A DNA stretch of 64,000 bases, taken from positions 62,001 through 126,000 of the forward strand of contig NW_020825374.1 in NCBI RefSeq assembly GCF_003286085.1. Reading direction: 5' to 3'. Source of the DNA: Drosophila persimilis (lineage: Eukaryota; Arthropoda; Insecta; Diptera; Drosophilidae). A model generated the notes under the pieces. That model saw only the letters and a list, made by a program, of their open reading frames with translations, was not told the DNA's origin and did no database searches. Every line of letters starts with the position of its first letter. Position 1 is the first letter of the stretch. The translations under genes were made by a program, and so were the position numbers. Shown piece by piece: positions 53,402 to 62,212 of this stretch.

Positions 53402-54165
53402 TGGCGCCCCCGGGTGGACTGTAAAATGAATTATAGGCAACAAAAAACAAGTGACAGTGACACAAGAAATTGCAGTATACATATGCAAACATATTCGTTG
53501 CCCGCGTCGTGTGTGTGTGCAATCGGCAATCAATTTTTTTGTAAAATATCATCGCGTCGGTCGCGCCAACAATAATTTTTGTGCAATTCTGCTACCGCCG
53601 AGGGATGTCCTGCGATAAAGACAGGAAAGTAGCAGTTGGATTCAAAGACCCAAAAGAGGAATGAGAGGTATTTGTGCAGAAAATTGAAGGCTGAGCAAAA
53701 GACATTCAGATCTCTCTTTGAGGTGTCTTGTGCTGAAAAAATTGCACATCGCCTTCAATTCTAGGCACAGACGTATGATACATATATAGTAGAGCTTGAT
53801 TGCATGCATTTTGTTAGTAATTGCATAAATATAACTAAAAACATAAATACATACATACATATCGACACAAACAGACATACATATGTGAACCGCTATTTGG
53901 ACGCAACAGTTATATGTACATACATACTTGCCAAGTGACGCGCTACCCTGTATCTAACGGGTATATTTTTTCGGCTGTTACTTGCCTAGTGACGCGCTAC
54001 CCTGTATCTAACGGGTATATTGTTTTCGGCTGTTACTTGCAACAACTCTTTCCCTTGATACCTCGTGCCTCGACATTCAATTAAAATTCGTTTTCGATTA
54101 TCGTTCTCGTTCAAAAATTTAAAATTAAAAAAAAAAAATAATAAATAAATAAATAAAAACACAAC
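53402..54165 (+). other. probable leader of plus-strand BEL element
   Basis: 764 bp without ORF between the possible LTR and the inserted BEL element. It holds a tandem duplication of 54/55 bp (53927-53980, 53981-54035), an imperfect stem (53683-53690 with 53752-53759) and an (AAAT)n run at 54125-54155. The repeated unit contains the GTGACGCGCTACCCTG...GGGTATATT motif found in sense orientation in the leader of the element at 43479-51320. Its end (AAAAACACAAC) would lead into the gag ATG at 61187 once the inserts are removed. Confidence 0.45.
53927..54035 (+). repeat. tandem duplication of a 54-bp leader block
   Basis: Two copies beginning CTTGCC(A/T)AGTGACGCGC and ending TTCGGCTGTTA differ at two or three positions. 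Each contains ACCC...GGGT, able to form a short stem. Confidence 0.85.
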
Positions 54166-54567
54166 TGTTTGAGATGCCAAGCTTTTTTGGCACCTATGTA
54201 TGTATTTCAAAATAAAAAGAGATTTTGGGTTAAACTTTATAATTCGTATTTAATCTTGGTGGCTTAGCGGAAGCCGATTGCTTGCTATTGCCAGATGAAC
54301 TTTATGCGAGATCGATATGCAACCAATGCGCAGAGGGGTTAGCATAGAACTAAACTATAGACGACGGTGTTAGATCAAAGTGACTGCCGAAGTGGCGGCA
54401 GCAGATCAAAGTAGTTGCCGAAGTGGCGGCGGCAGAGAGCCCCTTTAGCGGGAGAGCGCAGCAGCTCTGCAGAAAGTCAACGCTTTACAACATATGTAGG
54501 CGGCTCTCTATGCTCATACAATAATAATGTTAAAGTTACGGTTATTCTTCAGCGGCTGGCCCGAACA
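54166..54567 (-). repeat. 3' LTR of intact BEL element
   Basis: 402 bp. It has one extra GTAT unit near 54198 and an extra 8 bp near 54462 relative to the 5' LTR, and otherwise reads the same. GTGGCGGCAGCAGATCAAAGT-type short repeats lie at 54390-54430. A C-rich block at 54568-54579 is the polypurine tract on the minus strand. Confidence 0.95.
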
Positions 54568-57500
54568 TACTCCCCCCGTTGGGAGCTAGTCTCTCAACAG
54601 ATTCCTTAAGGGGCAGCAAACATAGCCAAGTGACGGCCCTCCTGATGTTTCCCGAGGATGTCTTCAGGTCAGCGACGCGACACACTCCGTCCTTGCCCAA
54701 AACGACATCGACCACTCTAGCCAGTGGCCAACGCATTGGAGGAAGATTTTCGTCCTTCACCAGAACGAGGTCGTTCTTGCAGATGTTTTGCGCGGGGGTA
54801 CGCCACTTCGCGCGCTCTTGCAAAAGAGTGAGATACTCTTCGCGCCAACGGCTCCAAAATATTTGTTGTAGTTGGGTGACCCGCTGCCAGCCATCCAGAC
54901 GATTGTAGTTCAGCTTCGTTAGGTCAGGCTCGAGGATTTGCTCATGGGGGCCGCCTAAAAGCAGATGAGCAGGAGTCAAAACGTCTAAATCATCAGGATT
55001 TTCTGAAAGCGAGAGCAAAGGGCGAGAGTTAACAATTGCAGTGATCTGACAGATCAGAGTGCGCAGCTCGTCAAAGCTAAGCACAGATGGTCCAACTGAG
55101 CGGTACAGGTGATATTTTGCGGTCTTCACGGCCGCTTCCCACAACCCGCCAAAATGCGGAGAGCGAGGTGGAATGAAACGCCAGTCGATCGAGTCAGCCA
55201 AGCAGGATTCGTGGACCTCCTTCATATGCGGTTCGCTCAGACAGAGCTTCTTTAGCTCCAGAAGCTCGTTCTTGGCGCCAACGAAGTTTGTCGCATTGTC
55301 CGACCAAATTTGACTTGGCCTTCCTCGAGTGGAAGTAAAACGCTTTAGTGCGCCTAGAAACGATGCAGTGGTCAAATCCTTTACGAGCTCCATGTGTATA
55401 GCCTTAGAAGTGAAGCAGATGAATACGCTAATGTAGCACTGGATCGGAGGCCTTGTGCGGATTTCTGATCGGTAGAAAAAAGGTCCACAGTAATCTACTC
55501 CAGTGACTTCAAAAGCTCGAGATCCTTCCAAACGTTCCTTAGGTAGGTCTCCCATGATGTGTTCGACCATGCGCGGCCTAGTCCTGAAGCATCTCACACA
55601 TCTGCTGACGACCCTTGACACTGCCTTAACACCTCCAATGGGCCAATATTCCAGCCGAATTTTGGATAGCAAGGCGCGAGGTCCGGCATGGAGGTTTCTT
55701 TCATGATAATATCTTATCAGCGCAAAGGTAATGGAATGTCCCTTTGGCAGAATGAGCGGGTGCTGAGCGTCAAATCCTAGCGATGAGTTGCCAAGACGAC
55801 CTCCAACTCTAAGTAGTCCAGAATGATCGATGAACGGGTTGAGCGAACTAATAGAACTGGATTTAATGACTTGACCATTGCGCCGAATCTCCTTTATGTC
55901 CATCCACAAATTTGCCAGCTGAATGTGTCGAATTAGAAGATGCGTTCCTTGCCGAATATCAGAAACGGTGAGTCCTGGATGCCAAAGACGATGTATAAAT
56001 TTATGCATGTAGGCGAATGTGCGCTGCATGCGAAAGAATGAATTCGCAAATTTGCATCCGGACGTGAGATCGGCATGTGGAGACGTGATTAGCAATCCTC
56101 TCTTGCGAAGCTCCAAAGTTGCTATGTTGTTAGTAGGAGATACAGGCCACTTATCCTTGGAGCATAGCAAAAAGGATGGGCCGTGAAACCATAGCTCTGA
56201 CTGGATAAGATGGTTGGGAAGCGAGCCTCTCGAGAGAATATCAGCAGGATTTAACGATGTGGGAACATAGCGCCATTCCATGTCTGCCGTCAACTCCTGA
56301 ATTGATGCCACTCGATTTGCCACGAAAACTTGAAATTTAGCTGGCTCGTCCCTAATCCAAGATAATGCTGTTGACGAATCCGACCAGTAATAGAACCGAC
56401 CTGTAAAGATTCCCATGTCCTTTACATTCTGCATGATTTTTGCAAGCAAATGGGCTCCACTTAATTCCAGCTTAGGAATCGATATAGTCTTTAGCGGCGC
56501 CACTCGCGACTTTGAGCACAAAACGTGGCTCGAAGACTGGGCTTCCCTGGACACGACATACACGCAAGCGCCATATGCTTCTAAGCTGGCATCACAGAAT
56601 CCGTGAACTTCTGTAGCCACACTAGAACGAAGAACCAAGCGAGGAAATGAGATCCGAGAAATGCTTGCCAAACTATTTCTCAAGTCCATCCAATTTGAAT
56701 GCAACGCTGAGGGTAGGCTTTCATCCCAATCCAAATTTTCTCTCCAAAGCTGCTGAAGGAAGATTTTGCACCTGACAATGACTGGATTTATCAATCCAAG
56801 AGGGTCGTAGAACCGCGCAATCGTAGATAAAACCGACCGCTTTGATGGCTTTGAGGTTGTGTCCAGTGCGGACAAGGCAAAAAGCAGCTGATCCGAAGCA
56901 GGGTCCCACGCTAAGCCGAGAGTTTTGGCTATGTCGCTTCCATCATTAAACTTTAGGAACTTCTCTATGTCATCTTCAGGGGTTCCCTCAAGTACTTCCT
57001 GGTGACTGGAGCACCATTTCCTAAGTCTAAAGTTACCACGGGACAGTAAAGCTGATGTTTGGTGCATCTTTTCCATGACCTGTGCGACCGAATTGCCGCC
57101 CGAAATAAGGTCATCCACGTAAAACTCCTGCCGCAGAGCAGCTGAGCCAAGAGGGTAGGATTCACCCTCGTCGATGGCCAGCTGGTGCATTGCGCGGACC
57201 GCTAGAAATGATGCAGCCCTCGTCCCGTATGTGACGGTGTCTAATGTGTAGACTTGAACCTCGGACTCGATGGAATCTCGCCATAGGATGCATTGATACA
57301 AATTGTCGGGTGGAGACACTCGTACGCAGCGGTACATTTTACAAATGTCCCCAGTGAGAGCGACTGGATATGTTCGAAAGCGAATCAATATGTTGAACAA
57401 TGCAGGCTGAATAACAGGGCCTGTCATCATCACATCATTTAGAGAATATCCAGTTGATGTAGCTGCGGATCCATCGAAAACGACACGGAGTTTTGTCGTC

Positions 57501-59704
57501 GTACTGTCCTCCTTTAGGACACAGTGATGAGGCAAGAAATATTTGCAGAGGCTACGGGAATCAGGGTTGACTTGGTGCATATGATGCAAATCAATGTACT
57601 CCCTCATAAAGGCGGAATACCGCTCCTTGAGTGTAGGATTACGCTCCAGTTTTCGCTCCAGACTGATGAACCGTCGATAAGCCTGAGCGTAAGATTCTCC
57701 TAAACGATCAGTATTGTTATTTAGCGGCAGACGAACTGCATACTCCCCGGATGGCAACCGTGAAAGGTGGCTTACGAAATGTGCTTCACAATCGTCTTCT
57801 TCTTTGGTATTCAACCCAGCCTCCACACAATCCTCGACTTCCCAAAACATACGAAGAGTTTTATCCAACCTTGCTTCCATCTCAGCTATCGAATCTGGAC
57901 AATTGTGCGTGGCCAAAAGCGCCGAGCTTGATACCTTCTGTCCACCACCAGATACGATCCACCCAAGCCGGGTCTTCTGCAGAAGAGGCAGTCCATCGGT
58001 GAGTTTGATTTGCCCTACGCAGAGGAGATCATAAAAAACGCTCGCACCAATGAGAAGATCAACCCGTTGAGGATTGAAAAATGCAGGATCAGCGAGCTGA
58101 ATGTTAGATGGAATACGCCAATCGGATACATTTACTGCCATACTTGGTTGAGAATCGGTAATCGTGGGGGCGATGAGAGCAGTAAGCGTAGTTGTGTAAG
58201 CAGAGGTGCGAGAATGCATACAAATGCTTATGGTGGATCCCTCAGTAGAAACGCTGGTATCGCCCAGCCCAGACACAAGTGCAGACGATTGAGTTCTCCT
58301 AAACTGAAGCTGCTGGGCGAACCTGTATGTGACGAGATGCAGCTGCGATCCTGAATCTAAGATGGCACGACAAGGAACTAAAACGCCAGACCGATTCTTC
58401 ACGAGAACCACGGCTGTAGCCAGAAGCACGACATCAGAGTGAAGACCTTGGGCAGCAAGAGAGGTAGACGAAGGTAGAGACGAGCTGCTAGCAGAATTTT
58501 GAGCAACGGAAAGAGTGTCCGGTTGAACGGCCAGATCGGGAGGAGTAATACCTGGGCAGCCTTGTGTTGTGGGCTGCATACTAACGAAGTGCAACAAACT
58601 ATGATGCCTACCGCCGCATACTCGACATTTTCCACTATTGCATGCGCGGGTCCGGTGCCCCGGTTTTAGGCAATTGAAGCATAGGGAAAGCTTCTTCACT
58701 TCTTTGTGGCGCAGCAACGGTGAGAGATTTTCGAATATCTTGCACGAGTATATTCCATGGCCCGCTGAGTGGCAAAAGACGCATACAGACGGGTCGGCGG
58801 AAGAGTTGGAAGCTACAAACGTTTTCTTAACATGCGTATAGGAATGGTTTTTTCCCACCTGATCGCTACTAGCGTGTGTCGCTGTAGCATATTCCAATCG
58901 CTCCATTTTCTGGCAGCGTTGCTCCTCAGCAGTTCCCAATGTCTGCAACGCTCGCATGTGTAAATTGACTGCATCCGAAAACTCCCGAAGCCTTTTAGCA
59001 GAAGGCGAGTCTACCCTCTTTAGCCCAAGAATCTTCTTGATGTGTGCCTGGAAAACAAGTCTTTTGTTATTAAAGCGTTTATTAAGTATATCCAGAGCCG
59101 CACGATAATTGGCACTGGAGAGCTCCAACGATCGAACCGAATCCAAAGCCGCATCAGCGAGGCAAGAGCGAAGGTGCTGGAATTTCTCGATGTCACTGAG
59201 ATCCGCATCCGCTTCAATCACCGATTTGAACATTGCCATAAAATCCGAGAACTCGACGTATCCACCAGAAAACTTCGGCACCTTCAGCTCAGGAAGTCGC
59301 TGCTTGTGAGCCATGATGATGGTACTATGTCCGGAATGGCTTGGCAGAGTCGTAGAATTGGCAGCGGCGTGTGACTGGCTTACTTCAACAGCAGCCAGCA
59401 ACTCAGCTTTCAACGATATGAAAAGAGTATCGAAGATTTCGCGCAGCTCACTCCCAATCTCGTTTTGATCGAGAGCCTCCAACTCATTATGGGCCTTATT
59501 AAATTCCGCTCGAATTTCTGCCAACATATCAAGGCGCACCTCGACTTCCGCGGCGGTCAGCTTGTCGATTTTATTCCCCGCGAAGGATTCGCCAAGCCTG
59601 TGCAATCGATCATATAATGACTGACTTTTACGTTTATACAGACTCAGTCTGGAATCAGCCACCACAATATTTCCGCCCGCGCCTGTATTTGGATCGTTGT
59701 CCAT
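54542..59704 (-). CDS. gag-pol polyprotein of intact BEL element
   Basis: About 1720 codons from ATG 59704, the best start: context GTTAACATGG, although the frame is open 33 codons further. Gag: LPELKVPKFSGGYVEFSDFM and RSCLADAALDSVRSLEL. After LGTAEEQ it passes at once to the linker, so part of the capsid end seen in the fragment at 39813 looks deleted in frame. Knuckles: CVFCHSAGHGIYSC, CFNCLKPGHRTRAC, CRVCGGRHHSLLH. Protease: AILDSGSQLHLVT. RT: TTTKLRVVFDGSA, ALTGDICKMYRCV, FYVDDLISGG (about 57120). RNase H: HGFCDASLEAYGAC, YWSDSSTALSWI. Integrase: GVDYCGP, WSDNATNFVGA, PHFGGLWEAAVK. DUF5641-like end KWRTPAQNICKNDLVLV. Confidence 0.95.
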   Translation of the reverse strand: MDNDPNTGAGGNIVVADSRLSLYKRKSQSLYDRLHRLGESFAGNKIDKLTAAEVEVRLDMLAEIRAEFNKAHNELEALDQNEIGSELREIFDTLFISLKAELLAAVEVSQSHAAANSTTLPSHSGHSTIIMAHKQRLPELKVPKFSGGYVEFSDFMAMFKSVIEADADLSDIEKFQHLRSCLADAALDSVRSLELSSANYRAALDILNKRFNNKRLVFQAHIKKILGLKRVDSPSAKRLREFSDAVNLHMRALQTLGTAEEQRCQKMERLEYATATHASSDQVGKNHSYTHVKKTFVASNSSADPSVCVFCHSAGHGIYSCKIFENLSPLLRHKEVKKLSLCFNCLKPGHRTRACNSGKCRVCGGRHHSLLHFVSMQPTTQGCPGITPPDLAVQPDTLSVAQNSASSSSLPSSTSLAAQGLHSDVVLLATAVVLVKNRSGVLVPCRAILDSGSQLHLVTYRFAQQLQFRRTQSSALVSGLGDTSVSTEGSTISICMHSRTSAYTTTLTALIAPTITDSQPSMAVNVSDWRIPSNIQLADPAFFNPQRVDLLIGASVFYDLLCVGQIKLTDGLPLLQKTRLGWIVSGGGQKVSSSALLATHNCPDSIAEMEARLDKTLRMFWEVEDCVEAGLNTKEEDDCEAHFVSHLSRLPSGEYAVRLPLNNNTDRLGESYAQAYRRFISLERKLERNPTLKERYSAFMREYIDLHHMHQVNPDSRSLCKYFLPHHCVLKEDSTTTKLRVVFDGSAATSTGYSLNDVMMTGPVIQPALFNILIRFRTYPVALTGDICKMYRCVRVSPPDNLYQCILWRDSIESEVQVYTLDTVTYGTRAASFLAVRAMHQLAIDEGESYPLGSAALRQEFYVDDLISGGNSVAQVMEKMHQTSALLSRGNFRLRKWCSSHQEVLEGTPEDDIEKFLKFNDGSDIAKTLGLAWDPASDQLLFALSALDTTSKPSKRSVLSTIARFYDPLGLINPVIVRCKIFLQQLWRENLDWDESLPSALHSNWMDLRNSLASISRISFPRLVLRSSVATEVHGFCDASLEAYGACVYVVSREAQSSSHVLCSKSRVAPLKTISIPKLELSGAHLLAKIMQNVKDMGIFTGRFYYWSDSSTALSWIRDEPAKFQVFVANRVASIQELTADMEWRYVPTSLNPADILSRGSLPNHLIQSELWFHGPSFLLCSKDKWPVSPTNNIATLELRKRGLLITSPHADLTSGCKFANSFFRMQRTFAYMHKFIHRLWHPGLTVSDIRQGTHLLIRHIQLANLWMDIKEIRRNGQVIKSSSISSLNPFIDHSGLLRVGGRLGNSSLGFDAQHPLILPKGHSITFALIRYYHERNLHAGPRALLSKIRLEYWPIGGVKAVSRVVSRCVRCFRTRPRMVEHIMGDLPKERLEGSRAFEVTGVDYCGPFFYRSEIRTRPPIQCYISVFICFTSKAIHMELVKDLTTASFLGALKRFTSTRGRPSQIWSDNATNFVGAKNELLELKKLCLSEPHMKEVHESCLADSIDWRFIPPRSPHFGGLWEAAVKTAKYHLYRSVGPSVLSFDELRTLICQITAIVNSRPLLSLSENPDDLDVLTPAHLLLGGPHEQILEPDLTKLNYNRLDGWQRVTQLQQIFWSRWREEYLTLLQERAKWRTPAQNICKNDLVLVKDENLPPMRWPLARVVDVVLGKDGVCRVADLKTSSGNIRRAVTWLCLLPLKESVERLAPNGGSMFGPAAEE

Positions 59705-60019
59705 GTTAACCGTTGTGCAATCGACACAACAACGGAAAATGAAATACCGCTTAAGCGACGATGTATAGACGCGAGAGCGAGAATGCAAGACACGAAAAGT
59801 CAAGAACCGCGGCTGCAGCTGCGCAGAGAATGAGAGATTCGACGCTTAAAGTACCGGAATTTGTCTATAAATATTCCAGCCGCACTCTCACTGAATTTGC
59901 ACTTTAAACTGTTTTTAATGTGCACACAAATGTATTTGTTGGTAGTTAAACTACCCAACAACACAATATTGTATAATTAATAAGTGTTTTAACGGAACGC
60001 GATTAAGCAATGGTTTTAT
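59705..60019 (-). other. leader of intact BEL element with palindrome
   Basis: 315 bp between primer site and gag ATG. At 59936-59961 an inverted repeat (GGTAGTT, A, AACTACC, extended by TTGTT/AACAA with one bulge) can fold into a stem of about 12 bp. Confidence 0.6.
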
Positions 60020-60037
60020 ATCACGTCGGGGTCACCA
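60020..60037 (-). other. primer-binding site, tRNA-Trp type
   Basis: Minus strand TGGTGACCCCGACGTGAT, one base after the 5' LTR, is the complement of the tRNA-Trp 3' end as I know it (18 of 18). Confidence 0.85.
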
Positions 60038-60038
60038 A

Positions 60039-60428
60039 TGTTTGAGATGCCAAGCTTTTTTGGCACCTATGTATTTCAAAATAAAAAGAGATTTTGGGTT
60101 AAACTTTATAATTCGTATTTAATCTTGGTGGCTTAGCGGAAGCCGATTGCTTGCTATTGCCAGATGAACTTTATGCGAGATCGATATGCAACCAATGCGC
60201 AGAGGGGTTAGCATAGAACTAAACTATAGACGACGGTGTTAGATCAAAGTGACTGCCGAAGTGGCGGCAGCAGATCAAAGTAGTTGCCGAAGTGGCGGCG
60301 GCAGAGAGCCCCTTTAGCGGGAGAGCGCAGCAGAAAGTCAACGCTTTACAACATATGTAGGCGGCTCTCTATGCTCATACAATAATAATGTTAAAGTTAC
60401 GGTTATTCTTCAGCGGCTGGCCCGAACA
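60039..60428 (-). repeat. 5' LTR of intact BEL element
   Basis: 390 bp, with minus-strand ends TGTTCGGGCC and CTCAAACA. The same sequence as the 3' LTR apart from two short indels. Confidence 0.95.
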
Positions 60429-60431
60429 TTA

Positions 60432-61184
60432 GGGCTCGCGCACACTGTAGCTGAAAGCGGAGCTGAAAGCCGAGCTGAAATCAAAGCTGAAAGCTCAGCT
60501 GATCTGAGAGCTTTTCTCAGGCAGAATCAGCTTGCAGGTGCGTACATTGTCGGCTGATCTGGTTGCTGAAAGCTGAAAACCACTGCCTCCCTTTGTCTAT
60601 CTGCTTAAGTGGCATCAATAGATATCATTATAATTATTATTATTATATTGTTAATGAATTATTACTTCACAGCACGTACAGTAGCCAGACGGAAGTTTTC
60701 TTCTTTCTTTTGTATTTTAACCACATTTCCGCTGAGTTTGTATTCGTATTACTTTTATTTTACGAATTATTACATTTTTACATTACATTGGTAATGGTAA
60801 ATAATAAAACTTTTTTGCCCAATTTATCGCCTTCATAGAAATTATAGAAATAAAACTATTATTCAAATATTTTTAATAGTCCCGCTTATTCCCCAGCGCT
60901 GGGTTAACCGTAATTTCGCTTAAAAATGTTTTGCAGCCCATTTTCGATCACTTATGAACCAATACACTTGAACAAAATCAGCAATCAGCTTGCTGAAAAA
61001 ACAAACATGCTTGATCGATCAAACTAAGCTGAGCTGATTTCAGCGAGCTTTTTCAGCTTTCAGCTCAGCTCAGGCTGCAATGTTCGCACTTGCACCGGTG
61101 CAGTGTGTTTGTTTTTTCAGAGCTTATAAATCAGCTATCAGCTCCGCTTTCAGCTCCGCTTTCAGCTACAGTGTGCGCGAGCCC
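60432..61184. mobile_element. 753-bp terminal-inverted-repeat element (MITE-like)
   Basis: Ends GGGCTCGCGCACACTGTAGC and its reverse complement. The inverted repeats are identical over the outer 39 bp and continue with one mismatch for about 8 more. TTA flanks both ends (60429-60431, 61185-61187). Inside each arm AGCTGAAAGC-type 12-mers repeat, and the core is AT-rich with no transposase. A TTA duplication and G-rich TIR fit a PIF/Harbinger-like non-autonomous element; the family call is tentative. It lies between a BEL LTR and the gag ATG of another BEL element. Confidence 0.85.
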
Positions 61185-61186
61185 TT

Positions 61187-62212
61187 ATGGCAGAAAAAAG
61201 TAAACCCACTCTTGAAGACTTAAAGATTAAGCTCAAAAGTAGAGTAAAAAGCATTCGCCGCTTAGAGGATCGATTAGATCAAGGGTCGATTCCTTTGCAA
61301 TTACCGGAATTACAATGTAGATTAGATTGTTTGAATGCTTCAATTGAAAAGGCTAACCATTTGCAGGAGCAAATCGAGGATATAACAGGTGATGATGCAT
61401 ATGCAGCCGAGTTGGAAGAGCTGATAATTGTCACCAAAGGAAAGATAATGTCGCTTATCGCCGCCTTTGATGCACCAAGCGAGACGAAGCCAGTGTCTTC
61501 TTCAGCCCCAACTCATGCTAGACTTCCGAAATTGGCATTACCCAAATTTAGTGGTAAACACTCGGAATTCAAAAATTTCATTAGCCTTTTTGAGAGACTA
61601 GTCCATAGCGACAACAGCATACCGGTGATCGAAAAATTTAATCATTTGATTTCGTGCCTCTCTGATGAAGCATTAGGAACAATAAAGGCGTTCCAAGTCA
61701 CCGAGGCAAATTATGAAAAGGCCATGGCTGGCCTAAAACGAGTATATGACAACGATTATTTGATTTTCACGAATAATATTTCCACATTGTTCAATCTGCC
61801 GAGAATGTCGCATCAATCTGCATCATCTCTAAGAAGTCTAATCGATACTGTTTCGTTACTGTCGATCGGAGATGATACAAAAATTTCGAATGCAATGCTC
61901 ATTCATCTCGTTTTAAACAGAGTCGACCCAGTGACGAAACAAAAGTGGGATGAACAGCTTACTTATGAGAAGTTGCCGCTTTGGTCCGACTTTGAGAAAG
62001 TCTTGAATCGTCGATACCAGCATCTGTCTGCTGAAGAATCGACCAAGCCAAGGCAAGACAAAGTCATGCCAAGCAAGCAACATAATCGCAGTTCATTTGC
62101 TTGTTCTTCCACTTCCACCAACAGTAGAACTCAGCAAACTTGTAGCTACTGCAATTCAGGAGACCATGTAGTGTCAAATTGCCCTTCATTTTCACGTCTC
62201 TCGGTGATGTAA
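61187..62212 (+). pseudogene. gag of plus-strand BEL element at right edge
   Basis: 341 codons from ATG 61187. It has a basic, helical start (LEDLKIKLKSRVKSIRRLEDRL) and the BEL capsid boxes LPKLALPKFSGKHSEFKNFIS and LISCLSDEALGTIKAF. A region with LIHLVLNRVDPVTKQKWDEQL follows, then the first knuckle CSYCNSGDHVVSNC. It ends at a TAA (62210-62212), and the same frame continues with the second and third knuckles, so this stop probably replaces a Lys codon. The A of the ATG is part of the TTA duplication of the neighbouring inverted-repeat element. Confidence 0.85.

Larger units (their letters stand above)
54166..60428 (-). mobile_element. BEL/Pao element with intact gag-pol
   Basis: LTRs at 54166-54567 and 60039-60428, tRNA-Trp-type primer site, a short leader and one uninterrupted gag-pol frame. 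The LTRs differ only by a 4-bp and an 8-bp indel in short repeats. No target duplication is visible (ACAAC on the left, TTATG on the right after removing the inverted-repeat element). LTR ends TGTTCGGGCC...CAAACA relate it to the element at 43479-51320, but it has no second ORF: the pol stop is 26 bp from the LTR. Confidence 0.95.
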
